Shown one piece after another: positions 31,825 through 39,641 of a stretch of DNA of 57,520 bases. Position 1 is the stretch's first letter, and each line of letters starts with the position of its first letter. Location: assembly GCA_900547445.1 (NCBI GenBank), contig URGJ01000006.1, positions 1-57,520 of the forward strand, in the 5' to 3' direction. The position numbers and the translations under genes are program-made. The notes beneath the pieces were generated by a model, which saw only the letters and a list, made by a program, of their open reading frames with translations, was not told the origin of the DNA and made no database searches. This DNA is from an uncultured Oscillospiraceae bacterium. Lineage in GTDB: Bacteria; Bacillota; Clostridia; Oscillospirales; Acutalibacteraceae.

Positions 31825-32295
31825 TATTTTTTTGAAAATAATTGAAGATAATATTCCGATTATGCCGCCGCTTAATAATGCCGAGATAAGAAGAAAGGGC
31901 AAATAATACCAAACCGCCCGTCCGAAAAGCAATGAAGCCACCGTAAGCTGAACAAAATTATGCACCGCCGCACCCGAAATACTGAAGCCTATAACCGAAA
32001 CGCTTTTTATTCCCGACAAAAACCACATTATCACTACCGAAAAAACCCCCGCCGTAAGGGAAAAGGCAAGCGAAAACGGGGAGGAAAAAAGCAGAGCGGA
32101 AAGCAAAATACGGGTTATATTAACGATTAGCGCACCCTTAAAATCCTTAAAGCAAAGTAAAAGCAGGGCAACGGAGTTCGCAAGACCCAGCTTTACCCCG
32201 GGGGCTATAAAGGAAAGGGAAAACAGGCTTTCTAAAAACCCTAAAATCAGCGCAAGGCTTGTTAAAATGCCGTAGAGCGCAACTTTTTTTGCCAT
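31804..32295 (-). CDS. Gx transporter family membrane protein (HepS-I-like)
   Basis: 163 aa, almost wholly membrane-embedded with about five hydrophobic segments. The N-terminal VALYGILTSLALILGFLESL and FIAPGVKLGLANSVALLLL (about residues 30-50) are typical of the family often mislabelled heptaprenyl diphosphate synthase component I, related to ECF-type S components. The ligand is unknown; a flavin, quinone precursor or vitamin is plausible by gene context. It follows the NusG-II gene by 8 nt. Confidence 0.8.
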   Translation of the reverse strand: MAKKVALYGILTSLALILGFLESLFSLSFIAPGVKLGLANSVALLLLCFKDFKGALIVNITRILLSALLFSSPFSLAFSLTAGVFSVVIMWFLSGIKSVSVIGFSISGAAVHNFVQLTVASLLFGRAVWYYLPFLLISALLSGGIIGILSSIIFKKIKTNTKL

Positions 32296-32303
32296 TTTCC
32301 CAC

Positions 32304-32621
32304 CTACTCTATTTCGGCGATTACCTTATTGGGAAGACAGATTATGCTCTCCCCCTTTTTGGTTATCGCCGCGTGATTTACGCATATCTGATTTTTGCAG
32401 TCAGCTTTAATTACCGTAACCGCGCCGTCCTTTATTTCGACCGTGTTGCCCTTAAGCTCAATTACCTTATTTTCATAAAGCGAGCCTTTATAAACCGTCT
32501 TATTATTCTCCTTGACCGTGACGGTTCTGCCCTCCCCTTTTCCGAAAAGGAGCAGAGCCGAAGCCGCTAAAGTTAGCGCCAAAACCGTAATAATTATTAT
32601 AATATCGCCCTTTTTAAGCAT
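32304..32621 (-). CDS. NusG domain II-containing membrane-anchored protein
   Basis: 105 aa. An N-terminal basic end and one transmembrane helix (about residues 6-28) are followed by an extracytoplasmic beta domain of the NusG_II type (VTVKENNKTVYKGSLYENKVIELKG, CKNQICVNHAAITKKGESIICLPNKVIAEI). The CxxxxC and Cys near the end could form a disulfide or bind a cofactor. ATG 32621 is chosen because GGAG lies 8 nt upstream; the GTG at 32630 abuts that site. This family is not a transcription factor; it recurs beside Gx transporters and ApbE. Confidence 0.8.
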   Translation of the reverse strand: MLKKGDIIIIITVLALTLAASALLLFGKGEGRTVTVKENNKTVYKGSLYENKVIELKGNTVEIKDGAVTVIKADCKNQICVNHAAITKKGESIICLPNKVIAEIE

Positions 32622-32670
32622 TTTTCGCACTCCAAAAACAAAAAACAGGTATATTTTATTTTAACACACC

Positions 32671-32699
32671 TTTACAAAAAAAGAAAGTCATTGTATAAT
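32671..32699 (+). promoter_or_regulatory. Promoter giving a near-leaderless apbE mRNA
   Basis: TTTACA (32671-32676), 17-nt spacer, TATAAT (32694-32699). The ATG at 32707 lies at or one base after the expected +1. Confidence 0.7.
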
Positions 32700-32706
32700 A
32701 AAGGGT

Positions 32707-33657
32707 ATGAAAAAAAACATAACGCTTCCGATGATGTTGATTTTGCTCCTGCTTTGCGGCTGCAATTCGGGGGAAACGGAAAATTCAGAAACGAGGTTTT
32801 TGCTTGACACCGTCTGTACCGTCACCGCCGACTGCGGGGACGATATTATAAACGGCGCTTTTTCGCTGTGCGAAGATTTAGAGCGCACCTTAAGCAAAAC
32901 CCTAAAGGAGAGCGACGTTTACAGGCTCAACAATACCGAGGGCTTTGTCTCGGTCACGGAAGACACGCTTAAAACCGTAGAACGGGCAATTTATTACGGC
33001 GATTTGTCTGGCGGTAAATTTGATATTACAATAGCCCCCGTTTCGGCGTTATGGGATTTTAAAAATCAGGTGGTGCCTGACAGGAACGAGATTGCCGAGG
33101 CACTTAAAAACGTGGATTACCACAGCGTTGAAATAAAAAACAGCGAAATTTCTTTAAACGGCAGTCAGATCGACTTAGGCGGTATTGCCAAAGGTTATAT
33201 TGCCGATAAAGCGGCGGAGCACCTTAAGGAAAAGGGAGTAAAAAAGGCGCTTATTAATTTCGGCGGCAATATCTGTATGATAGGTCAGTACAATATCGGC
33301 ATTAAGAAGCCGTTTGACGATTCTGTTATAGCAAGTATTGAGCTTAGCGACAAGTGCGCTGTGACCTCGGGGATATACGAAAGATACATCGAAAAGGACG
33401 GTAAAATTTATCACCATATCCTTGACCCCAAGACGGGGTACGGAGTAGATAACGAGTTAGCGGCGGTCACGGTTATAGGTAAAAAAGCTCTTGACTGCGA
33501 CGCGCTCTCGACCGTTTGTATGCTTTTAGGTACGGAAGACGGACTCGAAATAATTAATAACACCGCGGGCACAGAGGCGGTCTTTATTGACCGGGAAAAC
33601 AATATTACATTAAGCTCGGGGCTGTACCGCGAAAACGATAAAATATATTTTAAGTAA
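32707..33657 (+). CDS. apbE: FAD:protein FMN transferase, lipoprotein
   Basis: 316 aa. A signal peptide with lipobox LLCGC (Cys near residue 18) anchors it outside. ApbE features follow: FLLDTVCTVTADC, GGKFDITIAPVSALWDF, and DLGGIAKGYIADKA, the FAD-binding site (about 155-170). Then come NFGGNICMIG and CAVTSGIYERY, the latter with the catalytic region, and HHILDPKTGYG. It attaches FMN covalently to Thr/Ser of extracytoplasmic redox proteins. No such target is in the window. Divergent from the NusG-II and Gx genes, and 12 nt before secA, so secA may be partly co-transcribed. Confidence 0.93.
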   Translation: MKKNITLPMMLILLLLCGCNSGETENSETRFLLDTVCTVTADCGDDIINGAFSLCEDLERTLSKTLKESDVYRLNNTEGFVSVTEDTLKTVERAIYYGDLSGGKFDITIAPVSALWDFKNQVVPDRNEIAEALKNVDYHSVEIKNSEISLNGSQIDLGGIAKGYIADKAAEHLKEKGVKKALINFGGNICMIGQYNIGIKKPFDDSVIASIELSDKCAVTSGIYERYIEKDGKIYHHILDPKTGYGVDNELAAVTVIGKKALDCDALSTVCMLLGTEDGLEIINNTAGTEAVFIDRENNITLSSGLYRENDKIYFK

Positions 33658-33669
33658 AGAGGTAGCAAG

Positions 33670-36402
33670 ATGAATTTATTAAAGGCGATTTTCGGCAATT
33701 ACAGCGAAAAGGAAATAAAAAGAATAATGCCCCTGAGAGATAAGGTATTATCTTTAGAAGAGAAATATAAGGCGCTGTCCGATACGGAGCTTAGAAACAA
33801 GACCCCCGAATTTCGGGAAAGACTTTCGGCGGGCGAGACCCTTGACGACATTCTGCCCGAGGCATTTGCCGCCTGCCGCGAGGCGGCGGACAGGGTACTT
33901 GGTATGCGGCACTTCCCCGTGCAGATTTTGGGCGGCATAATTCTTCATCAGGGACGAATAGCCGAGATGAAGACGGGCGAGGGTAAAACCCTTGTAGCTA
34001 CGCTTCCGGCATACCTAAACGCGCTCTCGGGCAAGGGCGTACACATTGTAACGGTAAACGATTATCTTGCAAAGCGCGACTCGGAGTGGATGGGCAAGCT
34101 TTACCGCTTTATGGGGCTTACCGTAGGGCTTATCATTCACGGTATGGACCACGACGAAAAGGCGGCGGCGTACAATGCCGACATCACCTACTGCACCAAT
34201 AACGAGTTAGGCTTCGATTACCTGCGCGACAATATGGTGATTTACAAGGAGCAAAAGGTTCAGCGCGGTCACAATTTCGCGATTGTGGACGAGGTGGACT
34301 CTATTTTGATAGACGAGGCGAGAACTCCGCTTATAATTTCAGGTCAGTCTGATAAATCGACCGACCTTTACACCTCAGCAAACAGATTTGCTTTAAGCCT
34401 TAAAATGGTAAAGGTTAAGGAAATGGACGACAAGGCGAGCGACGAGGACACCAATTATGACGGCGACTACGTTGTGGACGAAAAGGCGCACACCGCGACT
34501 CTTACCCCATCGGGCGTTAAGAAAGCCGAGGAATATTTCCATATTGACAACCTTAACGATACAGAAAATATTGCGATTGCCCACCATATCAATCAGGCAA
34601 TCCGCGCCCACGGCGTTATGAAGCGTGACGTTGACTACGTTGTTAAGGACGGAGAGGTTATAATCGTTGATGAGTTCACGGGCCGTCTTATGTACGGCCG
34701 CCGCTACAACGAGGGTCTGCATCAGGCAATCGAGGCAAAGGAGGGCGTTAAGGTCGCCCGTGAGTCAAAAACCCTTGCCACTATCACCTTCCAGAATTTC
34801 TTTAGACTTTACAGCAAGCTTTCGGGTATGACGGGTACGGCTATGACCGAGGAAGCAGAGTTCCAGGAGATTTACAAGCTTGACGTTATCGAAATTCCGA
34901 CAAATAAGCCCATAGCCCGTGTGGACGAAAACGATGTTGTCTATAAAACCGAAAAGGCGAAGTTTAACGCGGTTATCGACAAGATTATCGCCTGCAACGG
35001 TAAGGGTCAGCCCGTGCTTGTGGGTACGGTTACGATTGAAAAGTCGGAGCTTTTGTCTTCAATGCTTAAAAAGCGCGGCATAAAGCACAATGTGTTAAAC
35101 GCGAAGCACCACGAAAAAGAAGCAGAAATAATTGCTCAGGCGGGTAAATTCGGCGCGGTGACAATCGCCACCAATATGGCAGGACGCGGTACAGATATTA
35201 TGCTCGGCGGTAACGCAGAATACCTTGCAAAGGCACAGCTGCGCCATGACGGACTAAGCGAAGAAATGATAGTCGAGGCAACAGGCTTTGCGGAAACCGA
35301 GGATCCGGATATTATCGCGGCGCGCGAAAAATTTAAGGAATATTACGATAAATACAAGGCGGAAATCGCCCCCGAAGCGGAAAAGGTAAGACAGGCGGGC
35401 GGTCTTTGCATTATAGGTACGGAGCGCCACGATTCAAGACGAATAGACAACCAGCTAAGAGGACGTGCGGGACGTCAGGGCGACCCCGGCAACACCCAGT
35501 TCTTCGTATCCCTTGAGGACGATTTAATGCGGCTTTTCGGTGGCGAGAGAATCTCCACTATGATGGACACCCTGAAAGTAGAGGAGGACACTCCCCTTGA
35601 GAGCGGAATGCTGTCCCGCACCATTGAGGGTGCCCAGAAGAAGAAAGAGGGAATGAACTTCGCCACCCGTAAAAATGTCCTGCAGTACGACGACGTTATG
35701 AACAAACAGCGTGAGCTTATCTACTCACAGAGAAACAAAGTGCTTGACGGCGAAAACCTTAAGGACACCGTATTAAAGATGATTGACGAGACGGTTGAGG
35801 AGTACTGCAAGATTTACCTTGCAGATGACGCGGTTCACGACAACTGGGATTTAAACGGTCTTCGCGAGTACTTCTTAGGCTGGATTACAGAGCCGTCAGA
35901 CCTGCACTTTACGCCCGAAGAGCTTGGCAACACCTCGCGCGAGGAGGTTGCCGACAAGCTAAAGGCGGAGGCTCACGCAAGGTACGAAAAGCGCGAGGAG
36001 GAGTTCGGAAGCAATATTATGCGTGAAATTGAGCGGGTAATGCTCTTACGTTCTGTTGATACAAACTGGATGGACCACATTGACGCTATGGATCAGCTCC
36101 GCCAAGGTATAGGTCTTCGCGCCTACGGTCAGCACGACCCTGTGGTTGAGTACCGCAATGACAGCTACGATATGTTCGAGGCTATGACCAACACAATCCG
36201 CGAGCAGACCGCAAAGCTGGTGCTTACCGTACGCGTTCGCCGCGACGAAGAGGTTAAGCGCGAAAAGGTTGCTGAGGAGACCTCCACAGGCGACAAGCCC
36301 CAGACCGTAAGAGGAAAAGGGGTTGTAAGCAAAAACGCCCTCTGCCCCTGCGGTAGCGGCAAAAAGTATAAGCGCTGCTGCGGAAAGGGTCTGGAGGATT
36401 AG
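33670..36402 (+). CDS. secA: Preprotein translocase ATPase SecA
   Basis: 910 aa, full length. Walker A is MKTGEGKT (about residues 98-105) and the DEAD-type Walker B lies in VDEVDSILIDEARTPLIISG. It has the preprotein cross-linking domain, the second helicase half (TNMAGRGTDIMLGGN, IIGTERHDSRRIDNQLRGRAGRQGDPG) and a helical scaffold. The C-terminal zinc motif CPCGSGKKYKRCCG is also present. It drives Sec-dependent export through SecYEG. AGAGG precedes the ATG. Confidence 0.97.
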   Translation: MNLLKAIFGNYSEKEIKRIMPLRDKVLSLEEKYKALSDTELRNKTPEFRERLSAGETLDDILPEAFAACREAADRVLGMRHFPVQILGGIILHQGRIAEMKTGEGKTLVATLPAYLNALSGKGVHIVTVNDYLAKRDSEWMGKLYRFMGLTVGLIIHGMDHDEKAAAYNADITYCTNNELGFDYLRDNMVIYKEQKVQRGHNFAIVDEVDSILIDEARTPLIISGQSDKSTDLYTSANRFALSLKMVKVKEMDDKASDEDTNYDGDYVVDEKAHTATLTPSGVKKAEEYFHIDNLNDTENIAIAHHINQAIRAHGVMKRDVDYVVKDGEVIIVDEFTGRLMYGRRYNEGLHQAIEAKEGVKVARESKTLATITFQNFFRLYSKLSGMTGTAMTEEAEFQEIYKLDVIEIPTNKPIARVDENDVVYKTEKAKFNAVIDKIIACNGKGQPVLVGTVTIEKSELLSSMLKKRGIKHNVLNAKHHEKEAEIIAQAGKFGAVTIATNMAGRGTDIMLGGNAEYLAKAQLRHDGLSEEMIVEATGFAETEDPDIIAAREKFKEYYDKYKAEIAPEAEKVRQAGGLCIIGTERHDSRRIDNQLRGRAGRQGDPGNTQFFVSLEDDLMRLFGGERISTMMDTLKVEEDTPLESGMLSRTIEGAQKKKEGMNFATRKNVLQYDDVMNKQRELIYSQRNKVLDGENLKDTVLKMIDETVEEYCKIYLADDAVHDNWDLNGLREYFLGWITEPSDLHFTPEELGNTSREEVADKLKAEAHARYEKREEEFGSNIMREIERVMLLRSVDTNWMDHIDAMDQLRQGIGLRAYGQHDPVVEYRNDSYDMFEAMTNTIREQTAKLVLTVRVRRDEEVKREKVAEETSTGDKPQTVRGKGVVSKNALCPCGSGKKYKRCCGKGLED

Positions 36403-36456
36403 TTTAAAAGAGCTTTCTTAGGCAGCTTGCAGTTATCAAATATATTATCAAAGCTT

Positions 36457-36494
36457 GAATTGTCAACCTTAATTTATTTTTAGGTTGACAATTC
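36457..36494 (+). promoter_or_regulatory. BirA-like biotin operator overlapping the bioY promoter
   Basis: A perfect 13-bp inverted repeat, GAATTGTCAACCT and AGGTTGACAATTC, with a 12-nt spacer. The TTGTCAAC/GTTGACAA arms resemble BirA operators (TTGTTAAC/GTTAACAA). The right arm contains the -35 box. It is followed by TTTCTTTTT, so the same repeat may also end secA transcription. Confidence 0.75.
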
Positions 36495-36513
36495 TTTCTT
36501 TTTGGTGTACAAT
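36485..36513 (+). promoter_or_regulatory. Promoter of bioY
   Basis: TTGACA (36485-36490), 17-nt spacer, TACAAT (36508-36513). Confidence 0.82.
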
Positions 36514-36542
36514 TAGTCAAAACGCTTCAGGAGGAAAACAAA

Positions 36543-37085
36543 ATGAACGAATCATCAAAGAAAAACACACTGAGCCTTGTCACCGCGGCTATGCTTACGG
36601 CGATTACTGCCGTCTGCTCGCAGATTGCGATACCGATGCCCACGCAGGTCGCGCTCACCCTTCAAACCTTTGCGGTGGCGCTGTGCGGCTATGTTTTAGG
36701 AATAAAATGGGGGCTTGCCTCAATAATTACATATGTGCTGTTAGGAGCGGTCGGCGTACCTGTATTTTCCGGTTTTAAGGGCGGCGTACAGGTACTTTTC
36801 GGCGCAAGCGGCGGCTTTATTTTCGGATTTATATTTTTTGTTTTGCTCTGCGGTGTTTCGATTATGTTTAAAAACAAATGGTTAAAGCTGCTTATCGGCT
36901 TCGGCGGACTCGTTATATGCCACATCTTAGGAATAGTTCAGTTTGCGGTTGTTTACAAAACAGACCTCATTTCCTCATTTCTTATGGTCTCCGCACCATA
37001 TCTTATTAAGGACGCGATTTCGGTTGCCGTGGCGTTTTTCCTTTCTCTGTATATAAGAAAACTGCTTAAAAAGATATATGTCTAA
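36543..37085 (+). CDS. bioY: Biotin transporter substrate-binding subunit BioY
   Basis: 180 aa with six hydrophobic segments. The BioY signature includes IAIPMPTQVALTLQTFAVALCGYVLG (about residues 27-52) and the Gly-rich GVPVFSGFKGGVQVLFGASGGFIFGF. It is the S component of an ECF transporter for biotin; no ECF ATPase genes are near, so it either uses shared energising units or works alone. CAGGAGG precedes the ATG. The operator upstream points to repression by biotin-bound BirA. Confidence 0.93.
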   Translation: MNESSKKNTLSLVTAAMLTAITAVCSQIAIPMPTQVALTLQTFAVALCGYVLGIKWGLASIITYVLLGAVGVPVFSGFKGGVQVLFGASGGFIFGFIFFVLLCGVSIMFKNKWLKLLIGFGGLVICHILGIVQFAVVYKTDLISSFLMVSAPYLIKDAISVAVAFFLSLYIRKLLKKIYV

Positions 37086-37092
37086 AAAGCAA

Positions 37093-37123
37093 AAGAACGG
37101 ACGGTCATCAGCCGTCCGTTCTT
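37093..37123. terminator. Terminator after bioY
   Basis: A 12-bp perfect stem AAGAACGGACGG with its complement and a 7-nt loop, then T-rich sequence, between convergent genes. Confidence 0.85.
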
Positions 37124-37159
37124 CATACTGTTTTTTTAGTGTAATGAGTTCAATTTTTT

Positions 37160-38320
37160 CTAAATTACACGAACGCGGATTACGCCGTCTATCGCGCCAA
37201 TTTTTTCCGCAACCGCCGAAACGTCCGCCGCACCGATGTCAAGCATAGTATAGGCGTAGTCGCCGCGGGATTTATTTAAGAGATTTTCAATATTTACATT
37301 GTCTCCCGCGAAAATTCCCGTAATGGCGGTTAGCATATTCGGGATATTTTTGTGAATAACACAGACTCGGTTTTCGCCGCTTCTCGGCATTGTGATTTCG
37401 GGAAGATTTACCGAGTTTACGATATTTCCGTTCTCGATATAATCGATAAGCTCTTTTGCGGCCATTCCCGCGCAGTTGTCCTCCGATTCGGGGGTCGAAG
37501 CGCCTAAGTGCGGAATGGCAATAACGCCGTCAACGCACAAAATATCATCGGATGGGAAGTCGGTTACATAAGCCGCAACCTTGCCCGATTCGAGCGCCGC
37601 CTTGATATCGTCATTGTTTACAAGACCACCGCGAGCGAAGTTAAGAATACGCACCCCGTCCTTCATTTTGGCGATAGACTGACCGTTTATAAGGTTCTTA
37701 GTGCTGTCCGTAAGCGGGACGTGGATTGTGATATAATCGCACTTTTCAAAAATTTCGTTTATATCGAAAATATGCACGGCATTGTGTGTAAGATTCCACG
37801 CTGATTTAACCGAAAGGTACGGGTCGTAGCCGTAAACCTTCATGCCGAGAGAGTTCGCCGCGTTGGCGACCATAACGCCGATTGCGCCGAGACCTATAAC
37901 GCCGAGTGACTTACCCTTAATTTCAGGACCTGCGAAAGCGCTTTTTCCCTTTTCAACCATCTTTCCGACCTCTGCGCCGTTGCCCTTAAGGGTTTTAGCC
38001 CATTCAATACCCGAAATAACGCGGCGGGAGCTTATAAGCATACCCGCGATAACAAGCTCCTTAACGGCGTTTGCATTAGCGCCCGGTGTATTGAAAACAA
38101 CGATACCCTGCTCGGAACAGCGGTCAATCGGGATATTGTTTGTGCCCGCGCCGGCTCTGGCAATCGCTTTGAGGCTTTCGGGGAACTCAGTCTCGTGAAG
38201 CGAAGCCGAACGGACAATCGCGCCGTCCGCGTTTTCAACCTCATCGCCCACGGTGTACTTATCGTCAAAAACCTCTAATCCGATTTTGGAAATTTTATTG
38301 TAGGTTTTAATCTTATACAT
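37160..38320 (-). CDS. serA: D-3-phosphoglycerate dehydrogenase
   Basis: 386 aa. The substrate domain contains ARAGAGTNNIP. The NAD-binding domain has the Rossmann motif GLGAIGVMVANAANSLG (about residues 142-158), the active-site Arg in NFARGGLVN, Glu in the DFP region and His in IPHLGAST. A C-terminal ACT-like domain (about 310-386, NRVCVIHKNIPNMLTAITGIFAGDNVNIENL) suggests serine feedback. It catalyses the first step of serine synthesis. The start overlaps the serC stop (TAATG). Confidence 0.93.
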   Translation of the reverse strand: MYKIKTYNKISKIGLEVFDDKYTVGDEVENADGAIVRSASLHETEFPESLKAIARAGAGTNNIPIDRCSEQGIVVFNTPGANANAVKELVIAGMLISSRRVISGIEWAKTLKGNGAEVGKMVEKGKSAFAGPEIKGKSLGVIGLGAIGVMVANAANSLGMKVYGYDPYLSVKSAWNLTHNAVHIFDINEIFEKCDYITIHVPLTDSTKNLINGQSIAKMKDGVRILNFARGGLVNNDDIKAALESGKVAAYVTDFPSDDILCVDGVIAIPHLGASTPESEDNCAGMAAKELIDYIENGNIVNSVNLPEITMPRSGENRVCVIHKNIPNMLTAITGIFAGDNVNIENLLNKSRGDYAYTMLDIGAADVSAVAEKIGAIDGVIRVRVI

Positions 38321-39402
38321 TACGCGTTTTCCTCCTCAAACTTCTTCATAAACTCAACTAAGCTTTCCACGCCCTCTACAGGCATAGCGTTGTAGATAGA
38401 AGCTCTCATTCCGCCGACTGTGCGGTGACCCTTGATATTTACAAAGCCCGCCTTTTTAGCCTCAGCGACAAATTTAGCGTCAAGCTCGTCGTTACCCGTA
38501 ACGAACGGAACATTCATTATAGAGCGGTCCTCGGGGACTACAGTACCCTTAAACAGCTTGCTTGAATCGAGGAAATCGTAAAGTATTTTTGCCTTTTTAT
38601 CGTTAATCTTCTTCATTTCGGCAAGTCCGCCCATCTTCTTTATCCACTTAAAGGTAAGACCTGCAATATAAATAGCATAGCAAGGCGGGGTGTTGAACAT
38701 AGAGCCGTTGTCCGCGTGGGTCTGATAGTTAAGCATTGTAGGAGTTATATCCATAGCGTTGCCGATTAAGTCCTTGCGGATAATTACGATTGTAACGCCC
38801 GCGGGGGCGACATTCTTCTGAGCGCCTGCGTAAAGCACGCCGAACTTAGTAACGTTGATAGGCTCGGACAGTATACAGCTCGAAATATCCGCAACCAGCG
38901 GAATATCACCCGTGTCGGGCAGCTCGTGATACTTTGTGCCGTAAATGGTATTGTTCATACAAATATGAACATAATCCGCCTCGGGGTCGAAGTCCTCTCT
39001 CTTTGTCTTCGGAATATAAGAATAGGTCTTATCTGAAGAGGAAGCGACCGCTCTCGCCTTGCCGTAACGCGCAGCCTCCTTATAAGCCTTATTAGCCCAC
39101 TGCCCCGTGATGATATAATCCGCCTTACCGTTTTTGGTCATAAGGTTAAGGGGTACCATTGCAAACTGGGTGGAAGCACCGCCCTGTAAGAAAAGTACCT
39201 CATAATCGTCGGGGATATTCATTATCTCGCGAAGATCGGCAACTGTCTGATCGAATATTGCCTGATATTCCTTTGAGCGGTGGGACATCTCCATTACCGA
39301 CTGTCCCGTTTCTCCATATTCAAGCATCTCTGCGGCGGCAGTCTTTAAAACCTCCTCGGGAAGCATTGACGGTCCCGCGCTGAAATTATACACTCTTGCC
39401 AT
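38320..39402 (-). CDS. serC: Phosphoserine aminotransferase
   Basis: 360 aa, PLP enzyme of fold type I. It opens MARVYNFSAGPSMLPEEVL, typical of SerC. The PLP lysine lies in YAGAQKNVAPAG (about residue 197), with LQGGASTQFAMVP forming the phosphate cup. It converts phosphohydroxypyruvate to phosphoserine using glutamate. ATG 39402 is used because GGAGGG is 7 nt upstream; an ATG at 39417 would place that site inside the gene. It forms a two-gene operon with serA. Confidence 0.95.
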   Translation of the reverse strand: MARVYNFSAGPSMLPEEVLKTAAAEMLEYGETGQSVMEMSHRSKEYQAIFDQTVADLREIMNIPDDYEVLFLQGGASTQFAMVPLNLMTKNGKADYIITGQWANKAYKEAARYGKARAVASSSDKTYSYIPKTKREDFDPEADYVHICMNNTIYGTKYHELPDTGDIPLVADISSCILSEPINVTKFGVLYAGAQKNVAPAGVTIVIIRKDLIGNAMDITPTMLNYQTHADNGSMFNTPPCYAIYIAGLTFKWIKKMGGLAEMKKINDKKAKILYDFLDSSKLFKGTVVPEDRSIMNVPFVTGNDELDAKFVAEAKKAGFVNIKGHRTVGGMRASIYNAMPVEGVESLVEFMKKFEEENA

Positions 39403-39450
39403 TGTTAAACCCTCCATATTATAGTCAAAACTGACAGCATGATGTATAAC

Positions 39451-39479
39451 ATTATATTCTCTAAACGGTGTTTTGTCAA
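39451..39479 (-). promoter_or_regulatory. Consensus promoter of serC-serA
   Basis: TTGACA (39474-39479), 17-nt spacer, TATAAT (39451-39456) on the minus strand. Confidence 0.88.
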
Positions 39480-39584
39480 TAGGATTGTTAAAACATTATC
39501 AATCTTTTTTTAATATTTCAAAAACCGCAAAATAAATTGTTATTTTTTTAACATTGTGAATAGTATAGAGTGTGTATTTTAATA

Positions 39585-39610
39585 TAAAAAAGGACGGGCA
39601 ATGCCCGTCC
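39585..39610 (-). terminator. Terminator of htrA-like gene
   Basis: Stem GGACGGGC/GCCCGTCC (39592-39599, 39603-39610) followed on the minus strand by a T run (39586-39591). Confidence 0.88.
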
Positions 39611-39641
39611 GCTGTCTAACATCTAATGTCTAATATATAAA

